Below are positions 17,944 to 25,432 of a stretch of 28,504 nt of DNA, one piece after another; position 1 is the stretch's first letter; every line of letters begins with the position of its first letter. Under the pieces are notes generated by a model, which was not told the origin of the DNA, did not search any database, and saw only the letters and a list, made by a program, of their open reading frames with translations. The DNA is from an uncultured Ellagibacter sp. (GTDB lineage: Bacteria; Actinomycetota; Coriobacteriia; Coriobacteriales; Eggerthellaceae), in the NCBI GenBank assembly GCA_934661105.1, contig CAKUIV010000008.1:1-28504 (forward strand), in the 5' to 3' direction. Made by a program: the position numbers and the translations under genes.

Positions 17944-18543
17944 CTATTTCGTTTCATTTTCCTGGTTACGCTGCTGAGAGCGCGGAGCGCGAGAACGGAC
18001 CTGCTGCTGCGATCGCTGGGGGCGCTGTTCGCGCGCTTGTTCGCGAGGCTGATGCTGCTGGGAAGTTTGCGCTGCCTGCTGCGGGCGCGGACGGCGGCGT
18101 TGGGCATTGTGCCCCTGGCCTACCGGCGTCGCGCAATACGGGCACACCGTCCAGGAGGGATCGAGCGCGCGATGGCAGCTCGAGCAGAGGTTCTTCAGGC
18201 GCGAATGGCAGTTCGGGCACACGACGTAGTCCGCTTCCACGGGATAGCCGCACGTTGCGCATTCGCCGTACTTCATAAGCTCGCGCTGCTTGAGCGCGAC
18301 CTCAAGCTCTTGCTCGTCGCGGTCGATCTGCAGCAGCGGCGGACGGAGCAGGCAGTACGCGATGACGCCGAGAAGCGGCACCAAGGCGACGATGCCCCAC
18401 ACGTACCAGTGCGTTCCGCGCATATAGGCATCGCGCACGACCCATACGATCGACAAGATGTAGAGCACCACGAGCAGCACGATGAAGATCGAGAACGCCG
18501 TCATCAGTTCCGGCGTGATCAGCTGCGACATCAATTCGGACAT
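17944..18543 (-). CDS. Two-TM double-zinc-ribbon membrane protein with Q/R-rich tail
   Basis: Function not known. 199 residues from ATG 18543 (GAGGAA just upstream); a TTG 48 bases earlier has no Shine-Dalgarno. Two hydrophobic segments, roughly 14-36 (AFSIFIVLLVVLYILSIVWV) and 46-66 (WYVWGIVALVPLLGVIAYCL), form a hairpin. Then comes a 25-residue charged helix (QIDRDEQELEVALKQRELM) and four CxxC knuckles: CATC, CPNC, CSSC, CPYC. These make a double zinc ribbon (DZR type). The last 60 residues are almost only Q, R, P and S. The tail is predicted disordered and cationic, so it may touch RNA, DNA or phospholipid heads. It is flanked by terminators on both sides, so it is probably transcribed alone. 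Confidence 0.85.
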   Translation of the reverse strand: MSELMSQLITPELMTAFSIFIVLLVVLYILSIVWVVRDAYMRGTHWYVWGIVALVPLLGVIAYCLLRPPLLQIDRDEQELEVALKQRELMKYGECATCGYPVEADYVVCPNCHSRLKNLCSSCHRALDPSWTVCPYCATPVGQGHNAQRRRPRPQQAAQTSQQHQPREQAREQRPQRSQQQVRSRAPRSQQRNQENETK

Positions 18544-18601
18544 GAATTCCTCGTTTCCGGTTCGCGCATTTATCCCATGCGCTTCGAGCAACTAGCGAAC
18601 G

Positions 18602-18607
18602 ATTATA
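18602..18607 (-). promoter_or_regulatory. -10 box for the zinc-ribbon gene
   Basis: A perfect TATAAT on the minus strand, right after the valS terminator U-run and about 60 nt before the zinc-ribbon ATG. No good -35 is visible at 16-18 bp, because that stretch is the terminator stem. Confidence 0.45.
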
Positions 18608-18609
18608 GC

Positions 18610-18653
18610 AAAAACGCCGAGGACGGACCGTGAGGATGGCCCCGCCCCGGCGT
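18610..18653 (-). terminator. Intrinsic terminator after valS
   Basis: On the minus strand ACGCCGGGG (18653 side) pairs with the complementary CCTCGGCGT (18614 side, one G-U), then TTTTTGC follows. The loop region can pair further but with bulges. It starts 9 bases after the valS stop. Confidence 0.72.
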
Positions 18654-18662
18654 ATGCAGCCT

Positions 18663-21344
18663 TTACGCGAGCGCTGCGAGTTGCTCTTCCACTCGGGCGA
18701 GCTTGTCGCGCAGGTCGGCGAGCTTGGCGGTGTCCTTCTCGACGATCTCAGGCGCGGCCTTCGCCAAGAAACCGGGGTTGGAAAGCTTCTTCGCGAACTT
18801 CGCCTCGTCCTTCTCGAGCTGCTTCTTCTCCTTCTCGAGGCGGGCGCGCTCGGCATCGAAGTCGATGAGTCCGGCAAGAACGCAGTACACCTCGCACCCC
18901 TGCGCCACGACGCAAGCGCTCTCGGCGGGCTTTTGCGCCTCGGTCGGGAGGATGGAAAACTCGGATGCACGCGCCATCGAGGCGATCTGGCTCTTCAAGC
19001 CCTCGAGCACCGACGCGTTCTCGAACCCAGCGCGCACGATCACGGAAAGCTCCTGCTTCGGCGAGATACCGTAGCGGGCACGCGTCGAGCGAACCGCCGA
19101 CACCACGTCGACGAGCAGGCTCACCGCGCGTTCGGCGTCCTCGTCGATCCAATGGGCGAGCTCATCGGGCTCGGGCCATTTCGCAACCATGAGCGCCGGC
19201 GCGCCCTCGCCTTCGGCCTTCGGGACGTTTTCCCAGATAGCCTCGGTGACGAACGGCATCGCCGGATGAAGAAGGCGAAGCGCGGTGTCGAGCACGTACA
19301 CGAGGTTGCGCTGCGTTTGGACGCGCGCGCCCCCTTCGGCCTTGAGGCTCGCCTTCGAAAACTCGATGTACCAGTCGCAGAACTCGTTCCAGAAGAAGTT
19401 GTGCAGCTCGCGCGCCATCTCGCCGAACTGGTAGGTTTCCACATATCCGGTAACGGCGGCGGAAAGCTTCGCCAGACGCGAGAAGATCCACGCGTCGGCC
19501 TGCGTCATGACCTTCGGCTCACCAGGCGTGAAGCCCTCAAGATTGCCGAGCACGAAACGGCTCGCGTTCCAGATCTTGGTGACGAACGCGCGTGCCTGCT
19601 CGGTGCGGGGGCTGCCGATGAGCGCATGGGTCTTCTTGTCGATGTCGGCGTCGAAACGCACATCTTGATTGTTCGTCACGAGCGTGAGCAGGTTGAAGCG
19701 CATGGCGTCAGCGCCGTACTTGGCGATGAGGTCCATCGGGTCGACGCCGTTGCCCTTCGACTTGGACATACGCGTGCCGTCCTTCGCGAGGATCGTTGCG
19801 TAGATGACGACGTCCTTAAAGGGGATTTCCTTCAGGAAGTACGTGGACGACATGATCATGCGGGCAACCCACAGCGCGATGATGTCGCGCGCCGTGACGA
19901 GCGCGGTCGTGGGATGATGACCTTCCAAGCGCTCGGGATGGTTCGGCCAGCCCTGCGTGGCGAAGGTCCACAGCTGGCTCGAGAACCACGTGTCGAGCAC
20001 GTCTTCTTCCTGGTGCACGTGATGGCTGCCGCACTTCGGGCACACGTCGGTGTCTTCCATGAGCGCATCTTCCCAGCCGCAGTCCTCGCAGTGGAACACC
20101 GGGATGCGATGGCCCCACCACAGCTGGCGCGAGATGCACCAGTCCTTGAGGTTCTCCATCCAGGTGAGGTAGGTCTGGGTCCAGCGAGAGGGATGGAACG
20201 TGATGGCACCCGAGGTGACGGCCTCGGTCGCCGGACCCTTCAGCTTGTCGACGGCGACGAACCACTGCTCGGACAGCCACGGCTCGAGCGTGGAATCGCA
20301 ACGATAGCAGTGCATGACCGAATGGTGATGGTCTTCCACATGGTCGAGCAGGCCGTGCTCGTCGAACCATGCGACGATGGCCTCGCGGCACTCGTCACGG
20401 CTCATGCCCGAGAACTCGCCGTAGCCTTCGACCACATGCGCGGTCTCGTCGAAGATGTTGATCTTCTCAAGGCCGTGGCGCTCGCCCATGGCGAAGTCGT
20501 TCGGGTCGTGAGCGGGCGTGACCTTCACAAAACCCGAGCCGAAGCCCGCATCGACGTAGAAGTCGGAGAAGATGGGGATCTCGCGGTCGACGATCGGAAG
20601 CCTCACCTTGGCGCCGACGAACTTGTCCTTGTCGTGGTCCTTGGGCGACACGGCGACGCCGGTGTCGCCGAGCATGGTCTCGGGGCGCGTCGTGGCAACG
20701 ACGATGTAGTCCTGCCCGTCGATAGGCTCGACAAGCGGATAGCGCAGATGCCACAGATGCCCGTCCTCTTCCTTGTATTCCGCCTCGTCATCGGCGATGG
20801 CAGTGGTGCAATGGGGGCACCAGTTCACGATGCGCTTGCCGCGGTAGATGAGGTCGTCGTGGTACCAGTCGCAGAATACCTTTCGCACGGCAGTGGCGTA
20901 GTCGGCATCCATGGTGAAATGCGGGTCGGAGAAATCGATCGAGCAACCCATGCGCTTGATCTGCTCGACGATGTGCCCGCCGTACTCATGCGTCCAGTCC
21001 CAGCACGCATCGACGAACTTCTCGCGGCCGATCTCGCGGCGGGAAATGCCCTCGGATGCGAGTTTCTTGTCGACCTTGGTCTGCGTGGCGATGCCGGCAT
21101 GATCGGTACCGAGGATCCATCGCGTGGAAACGCCGCGCATGCGATTCGTGCGAATGATGGTGTCCTGGATGGTGTCGTCGAGCGCATGGCCCATATGCAG
21201 CTTGCCGGTGACGTTCGGCGGCGGGATGGTCACCGTGCAATCGCCGACTCCGGGATTGCGGCGGTAGTAATCGCCCGAAAGCCATTTGTCGAGCATGCGC
21301 TGCTCGACCGCTTCCGCGTCATAGTTCTTCGGCATGTTTTCCAT
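18663..21344 (-). CDS. valS: Valyl-tRNA synthetase
   Basis: Class Ia synthetase charging tRNA-Val, with an editing (CP1) domain. 893 residues. HIGH motif PPNVTGKLHMGHALDD near residue 39; editing domain with TTRPETMLGDTGVAVSP near residue 213; KMSKS motif GTRMSKSKGNGVDPMDL near residue 524. The anticodon-binding domain has DWYIEFSKASLK, and the C-terminal arm from DAERARLEKEKKQLEKDE to the end is the usual ValRS coiled coil. The only upstream AAGGAG is 12 nt before the ATG, which is long spacing; an in-frame TAA rules out an earlier start. It follows clpX after a 107-bp gap with a strong hairpin. Confidence 0.98.
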   Translation of the reverse strand: MENMPKNYDAEAVEQRMLDKWLSGDYYRRNPGVGDCTVTIPPPNVTGKLHMGHALDDTIQDTIIRTNRMRGVSTRWILGTDHAGIATQTKVDKKLASEGISRREIGREKFVDACWDWTHEYGGHIVEQIKRMGCSIDFSDPHFTMDADYATAVRKVFCDWYHDDLIYRGKRIVNWCPHCTTAIADDEAEYKEEDGHLWHLRYPLVEPIDGQDYIVVATTRPETMLGDTGVAVSPKDHDKDKFVGAKVRLPIVDREIPIFSDFYVDAGFGSGFVKVTPAHDPNDFAMGERHGLEKINIFDETAHVVEGYGEFSGMSRDECREAIVAWFDEHGLLDHVEDHHHSVMHCYRCDSTLEPWLSEQWFVAVDKLKGPATEAVTSGAITFHPSRWTQTYLTWMENLKDWCISRQLWWGHRIPVFHCEDCGWEDALMEDTDVCPKCGSHHVHQEEDVLDTWFSSQLWTFATQGWPNHPERLEGHHPTTALVTARDIIALWVARMIMSSTYFLKEIPFKDVVIYATILAKDGTRMSKSKGNGVDPMDLIAKYGADAMRFNLLTLVTNNQDVRFDADIDKKTHALIGSPRTEQARAFVTKIWNASRFVLGNLEGFTPGEPKVMTQADAWIFSRLAKLSAAVTGYVETYQFGEMARELHNFFWNEFCDWYIEFSKASLKAEGGARVQTQRNLVYVLDTALRLLHPAMPFVTEAIWENVPKAEGEGAPALMVAKWPEPDELAHWIDEDAERAVSLLVDVVSAVRSTRARYGISPKQELSVIVRAGFENASVLEGLKSQIASMARASEFSILPTEAQKPAESACVVAQGCEVYCVLAGLIDFDAERARLEKEKKQLEKDEAKFAKKLSNPGFLAKAAPEIVEKDTAKLADLRDKLARVEEQLAALA

Positions 21345-21408
21345 AGGGCTTGCTTACTCCTTCGATGAACTGATGGGCTGCCGCAATGCGCCTTCGGCAT
21401 CGCGCCTT

Positions 21409-21437
21409 CGCGGGGGCGCGATACCTGCGCCCCCGCG
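21409..21437. other. 11-bp GC hairpin between clpX and valS
   Basis: CGCGGGGGCGC (21409-21419) pairs perfectly with GCGCCCCCGCG (21427-21437) around a 7-nt loop. It lies 15 bases after the clpX stop. There is no U-run on the minus strand, so it may slow polymerase or protect the 3' end of clpX mRNA rather than terminate fully. Confidence 0.55.
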
Positions 21438-21451
21438 TTTCGATTCGCATC

Positions 21452-22852
21452 CTAGTTTTCGGCCGGCGCCTCTTCGCGCGCGACGATTTCGGGCTTCGTC
21501 TCGCCGGCGATGTCGCTCGCCCGCACGATAACGCGCGTCGGCTCCTTGTGCTCGGGCAGATCGTACATGACGTCCTGCAGCACGCGCTCGCAGATGGAGC
21601 GCAAACCGCGCGCACCCGTGCCGTGCTCCTGCGCCTCGTGCGCGATGGCGCGCAACGCCTCATCCTGGAATTCGAGCACGGAATCCTCGAAGTCGAACAT
21701 CTTCGTGTACTGCTTGACGAGCGCGTTCTTCGGCTCGATGAGGATGCGCACGAGGTCGTCCTCGGAAAGCTCGTTCAAGGCCGTGATGACGGGGATGCGG
21801 CCGACGAACTCGGGGATCATGCCGAACTTGTTGAGGTCCTCGGGCAGCACCTTCGCGAGAAGCTCCGCCTCGGCGTGCTTCTTGCTCTGCGGGATCTCCG
21901 CGGCGAACCCGAGGCCCTTCTTGCCGACGCGCTGACCGATGATGTCGGCCAACCCCACGAACGCGCCGCCCAGGATGAACAGGATGTTCGTCGTGTCGAT
22001 ATGGATGAGCTCCTGCTGCGGGTGCTTGCGACCGCCCTGCGGGGGCACCGACGCCTCGGTTCCCTCGACGATCTTCAGAAGCGCCTGTTGCACGCCCTCG
22101 CCCGACACGTCGCGCGTGATCGAAAGGTTTTCCGCCTTGCGGGCGATCTTGTCGATCTCGTCGATGTAGATGATGCCGATTTCCGCACGTGGGATGTCGA
22201 AGTCGGCGGCGGTGATGAGCTTCAGCAGGATGTTCTCGACGTCCTCGCCGACGTAGCCCGCCTCGGTGAGCGTGGTCGCGTCGGCGATGGCGAAGGGAAC
22301 GCGCAGCGTGCGCGCGAGCGTCTGCGCGAGAAGCGTCTTGCCGGAACCCGTAGGACCCAGAAGCATGATGTTGCTCTTCGCGAGCTCGACGTCGCCCTCT
22401 TCGGCCTCGGCCTCGAGGCTGATGCGCTTGTAGTGGTTGTACACGGCGACCGAAAGCGCGCGCTTCGCGTTCTCCTGCCCCACCACGTGCTCCGACAGCT
22501 CCGCGTAGAGCTCGTGCGGCGTGGGAAGGTTGCCGAGGATGTCGGCGGGGGTGGGATCTTCCTGCTCGAAATCGGCCTGCACAATGGGAGCGGCGCTTGC
22601 CTGCCCACCGCGGGCGCCTTGCCCGCCGAAAGACGCCTGCGCGGCCTCGCCCTGCGGGCCGAAGGCTCCGGAAAGCCCCAGATCGCGCATCATGGCATCC
22701 GCGCACACCGAGATGCATTCGTCGCAGATGTAGATGCCGTTGGGGCCGGCGATCATGGCGGTCACCTCGTCGGGGGACTTGCCGCAGAAGGCGCAGTAGA
22801 TCCCCTCGTCCCCGTCGTAGCCGCCGCGGGCGCCGTTGCGTTCGTTAGTCAT
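21452..22852 (-). CDS. clpX: ATP-dependent Clp protease ATP-binding subunit ClpX
   Basis: AAA+ unfoldase that feeds substrates to ClpP. 466 residues. The N-terminal zinc domain has C20, C23, C43 and C46 (YCAFCGK, YICDECISVC). Walker A is GPTGSGKTLLAQTLA, Walker B is IGIIYIDEIDK, the pore/loop region has ITRDVSGEGVQQALLKIVEGT, and the ClpP-binding loop LGFAAEIP lies near residue 314, where the usual IGF tripeptide is replaced by LGF. A linker rich in G, Q and A (about 82-100) between zinc domain and AAA+ core is species-specific. It starts 21 bases after clpP and has a weak ribosome site, so coupling to clpP is likely. Confidence 0.97.
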   Translation of the reverse strand: MTNERNGARGGYDGDEGIYCAFCGKSPDEVTAMIAGPNGIYICDECISVCADAMMRDLGLSGAFGPQGEAAQASFGGQGARGGQASAAPIVQADFEQEDPTPADILGNLPTPHELYAELSEHVVGQENAKRALSVAVYNHYKRISLEAEAEEGDVELAKSNIMLLGPTGSGKTLLAQTLARTLRVPFAIADATTLTEAGYVGEDVENILLKLITAADFDIPRAEIGIIYIDEIDKIARKAENLSITRDVSGEGVQQALLKIVEGTEASVPPQGGRKHPQQELIHIDTTNILFILGGAFVGLADIIGQRVGKKGLGFAAEIPQSKKHAEAELLAKVLPEDLNKFGMIPEFVGRIPVITALNELSEDDLVRILIEPKNALVKQYTKMFDFEDSVLEFQDEALRAIAHEAQEHGTGARGLRSICERVLQDVMYDLPEHKEPTRVIVRASDIAGETKPEIVAREEAPAEN

Positions 22853-22873
22853 ATAGCTGTTTTCGCTCTCTTT

Positions 22874-23503
22874 TTACTTATCGGAAGAGGTGGCATGGCT
22901 CGTGATGACGTCGTCGACGAGACCGTATGCCTTCGCCTCTTCGGCCGTGAGCCAGTTGTCTCGCTCGCAGTCGGCATGAACCTGCTCGAGCGTCTTGCCG
23001 CAATGCTTGGCGATGATGCCCTCCAAGCGATCGCGCGTCTTCTTGATCTCGTCGGCCATGATCTGGATGTCGGTCTGCTGAGTATGGCCGTCGCCGGTGC
23101 CGCCCATCGGCTGATGGATCATGACCTGGGCGTTCGGCAGGATGAAGCGCTTGCCCTTGGCACCGCCCGTAAGAAGCGGCACGCCCATGGAGGCGGCCAT
23201 GCCGAGGCAGATGGTGGACACGTCGCATTTCACGAACTGCATCGTGTCGTAAATCGCGAGGCCGGCCGACACGCTGCCGCCCGGGGTGTTGATGTAAAGC
23301 GAGATATCCTTTTCAGGGTCGGCGCTTTCGAGATGCAGCATCTGCGCGACGACGGAGTTGGCGACCTGGTCGTCGATGGGATCGCCCAAGAAGATGATGC
23401 GGTCGTTCAGCAGGCGGGAGTAGATGTCGTAGCTGCGCTCGCCGCGCGGAGATTGCTCGATGACATAAGGGATCAGCGCAGAAGATGCTCGTTCGATGCT
23501 CAT
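22874..23503 (-). CDS. clpP: ATP-dependent Clp protease proteolytic subunit
   Basis: Serine protease forming the tetradecameric barrel that works with ClpX. 209 residues when started at ATG 23503, which has GAGG about 6 nt upstream and gives the typical SALIPYVIEQSPRGERSYDIYSRLL beginning in two parts. Catalytic S105 lies in GMAASMG, H130 in MIHQPMGG and the aspartate probably at D178. The open frame runs 36 codons further upstream, but no Shine-Dalgarno supports those starts. A single clpP is seen, although actinobacteria often have two. The leader contains a hairpin with a T6 run that reads as a plus-strand terminator. Confidence 0.97.
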   Translation of the reverse strand: MSIERASSALIPYVIEQSPRGERSYDIYSRLLNDRIIFLGDPIDDQVANSVVAQMLHLESADPEKDISLYINTPGGSVSAGLAIYDTMQFVKCDVSTICLGMAASMGVPLLTGGAKGKRFILPNAQVMIHQPMGGTGDGHTQQTDIQIMADEIKKTRDRLEGIIAKHCGKTLEQVHADCERDNWLTAEEAKAYGLVDDVITSHATSSDK

Positions 23504-23533
23504 GTACAGCCTCGCTTTCGCTTTCATGTGTGC

Positions 23534-23559
23534 GCGCACCGCGCTCGGTGCGCTTTTTT
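23534..23559 (+). terminator. Plus-strand intrinsic terminator in the clpP leader
   Basis: GCGCACC (23534-23540) and GGTGCGC (23547-23553) form a perfect 7-bp stem directly followed by TTTTTT on the plus strand. No plus-strand gene precedes it. It would stop antisense transcripts, or act as a 5' hairpin in clpP mRNA. Confidence 0.6.
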
Positions 23560-23633
23560 GCATTCTGCTTTTATGATGGAACAGCGCGGCCCTTTTCGCA
23601 AGTGTCGGCAAACATGCTGTTCACGATAAGCAT

Positions 23634-23666
23634 AAAACGGGGCCGACGTTTACGCGCCGACCCCGT
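23634..23666 (-). terminator. Intrinsic terminator after tig
   Basis: The minus-strand RNA pairs ACGGGGUCGG-type sequence (23666 side) with the complementary arm at 23637-23647, two G-U pairs, then TTTTATGC. It lies about 37 bases after the tig stop. Confidence 0.8.
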
Positions 23667-23702
23667 CTCGTTCGGTTGGACCCTGAAAAAGGAGACGTTG
23701 CT

Positions 23703-25115
23703 TTACGCCTCGGCGTCAGCCTCGGGCTCGTCCTTCTTCTCGGCCTTCTTCTTGGTGGAAGACTTCTTGGCCTTCTTCTCTTCCTTGGCGGCTTCCTCGG
23801 CCGGGTCGTACTCGGTGACCTTGGCCTTGTCCATCACGTCGAGGGCCGCGCGGGAGCGCACGACTCCTTCGCGGACCAGGTAGAGCTGGCCGTTCTTGCG
23901 CCAGTCCTCCATGAGTGCCTTCGGGTTCTTGGCACCGGACTTCTTGAACTCCTCGAGAACGTCCTCGTCGGTCGCCTTGATGTCGAAGTGGGCAGCCCAT
24001 GCATCGAGCGCCATGTCCTGCTTAGCGGTGTCGGCGGCCTGCTGCTTCACGTCGGCCTTGAACTGATCGGAGGTGAGGCCGTTCTGCTGCAGGTAGGCGT
24101 CGAAGCTCGCGCCCTGGCGCTGGAGCTGCGCGAAGAAGTCCTGCAGGAGCTTGGCTTCGGTTTCCTCCTGGACGGCAGCGGGAACCTCTGCGTCGAAACG
24201 GCTGGCGAGCTCGTTCAGGCAGGTGTTCTCCTTGATGCGCGGGAGAACCTCGGCCTTCTGCTCCTTCACGGTTTCGGCGACGCGCTCGCGCAGGTCGGCG
24301 ACGTTCTCGAAGCCGAGCGTTTCCTTGACCCACTCGTCGGTGAGCTCGGGAAGGACTTCCTTCTTCACCGCGAGGACCTCGACCTCGAAGTTCACGGTCT
24401 CAGTCTTGCCGGTGAGAGAAGCCATGAGGGTGGATTCCTTAGCGTCCTCGACGTTGATCGAGAAGGATTCGACGGCGCCCTTCTTGAGGCCGATGATCTT
24501 CTCGTCGAAGGCAGCCGGGAACAGGCCCGCGCCCACGAGGTACAGGCGGCTTTCGCTTTCGAGGGAGCTGACCGCTTCGCCGGACTCGTCGGTCGCCTTG
24601 ATCTTGAGGTCGACGTAGGAGTCGGCCTTAACCTTGGTGTTGGCGTTCGCGTTCTCGAACTTGTGGTAGTAATCGCGCAGGCCTTCGATCTGCTGGTCGA
24701 TTTCGGCGTCGGAAGCGCCCTCAGCGGGAAGCTTCACCTCGACGGGCTCGTAGCTGGAAAGCTCGACGATCGGCTTCACTTCGACGGTGAAGGCGAACTC
24801 GTAGGGCTTGCCGCCCTCGACGAGCGCCGGCTCGTCGAAATCGGGCTTGCCAACCGGATACAGGTCGCAGGAATCGATGGCCAGAGGATAGCTGCCGTTG
24901 ACGATGTCGTCGGTGACGGTAGCGGAAACAGCCTCGGCGCCGAGCGCGTTGTCGATGATGGGACGGGGCGCCTTGCCCTTGCGGAATCCGGGGAAATTAT
25001 ACTTGTTCGCGAAGTCCTTGTAGGTCTTCTTGATGCGATTGTCGACTTCTTTGGCATCGATGGTGACGGTCACCTTGACCTTGTTGTCCTGCAATGCCTC
25101 TACTTTTGTTTCCAC
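23703..25115 (-). CDS. tig: Trigger factor, ribosome-associated chaperone and prolyl isomerase
   Basis: Binds ribosomal protein L23 at the exit tunnel and shields nascent chains. 470 residues. The ribosome-binding signature is NFPGFRKGKAPRP (about 39-51) in the N domain. The FKBP-type PPIase domain follows (about 165-260), then the helical C-terminal chaperone arms. The last 30 residues are a charged tail, EEKKAKKSSTKKKAEKKDE then acidic, beyond the normal family end. I chose GTG at 25115 because GGAGGA ends 6 nt upstream and the protein then begins ETKVEALQDNKVKV; an upstream start at 25205 would add 30 atypical residues. tig-clpP-clpX order is classical. Confidence 0.97.
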   Translation of the reverse strand: METKVEALQDNKVKVTVTIDAKEVDNRIKKTYKDFANKYNFPGFRKGKAPRPIIDNALGAEAVSATVTDDIVNGSYPLAIDSCDLYPVGKPDFDEPALVEGGKPYEFAFTVEVKPIVELSSYEPVEVKLPAEGASDAEIDQQIEGLRDYYHKFENANANTKVKADSYVDLKIKATDESGEAVSSLESESRLYLVGAGLFPAAFDEKIIGLKKGAVESFSINVEDAKESTLMASLTGKTETVNFEVEVLAVKKEVLPELTDEWVKETLGFENVADLRERVAETVKEQKAEVLPRIKENTCLNELASRFDAEVPAAVQEETEAKLLQDFFAQLQRQGASFDAYLQQNGLTSDQFKADVKQQAADTAKQDMALDAWAAHFDIKATDEDVLEEFKKSGAKNPKALMEDWRKNGQLYLVREGVVRSRAALDVMDKAKVTEYDPAEEAAKEEKKAKKSSTKKKAEKKDEPEADAEA

Positions 25116-25230
25116 TAACTTTCCTCCATCGTTCGCTTGTCGCACGCGTTTCGGTGTGCAGCGCGCTTTCGGTTGCGGCCGATTTGGAGAGTAGTCTGTA
25201 AGCACCGGCCCGAAGGCGCACCGAAAATGG

Positions 25231-25259
25231 ATTATCGCACATCTGGCGAGTTATGCCAA
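25231..25259 (-). promoter_or_regulatory. Sigma-70-type promoter of tig
   Basis: On the minus strand: -35 TTGGCA (25254-25259, five of six matches), 17-bp spacer, -10 GATAAT (25231-25236). The -35 lies within a short inverted repeat GAGTT-N5-AACTC (25248-25262). Confidence 0.78.
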
Positions 25260-25366
25260 CTCACCGTAGAGAAAGCACATGGGAGGTCGAGCGCGTCGGA
25301 AGCGGCGTCAAGCCGATGCAAGCCACCCTTTCTTTGACGCGACGAAACGAGAGCGCCGACAAGCCC

Positions 25367-25372
25367 TATACT
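25367..25372 (+). promoter_or_regulatory. -10 box for the DUF1847 gene
   Basis: TATACT on the plus strand, 60 nt before the ATG. The expected -35 position holds no good match (a TTGACG at 25334-25339 is 27 bp away), so this is tentative. Confidence 0.35.
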
Positions 25373-25432
25373 ACTAGCAGACACAATCCAAACCCATGGT
25401 ACCGGCTGCGGCACCGAATCAAGGAGACGAAC

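Larger units (their letters stand above)
25116..25432. other. Divergent intergenic region between tig and the DUF1847 gene (317 bp)
   Basis: Holds the tig promoter (25231-25259), a tig leader of about 110 nt with GC-rich complementary segments (GGTGCGCC and CCGGTGC around 25205-25222), and the -10 box of the plus-strand gene. I see no extra gene. A plus-strand open frame starting at 25253 simply extends DUF1847 upstream without a Shine-Dalgarno. Confidence 0.6.

Noticed and set aside
18630..21368. 912-residue plus-strand frame opposite valS
   Set aside because: In-register shadow of valS; no domain, and no promoter or ribosome site suited to it.
21386..23629. 747-residue plus-strand frame opposite clpX and clpP
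   Set aside because: Same shadow effect; both sense genes carry full catalytic motifs.
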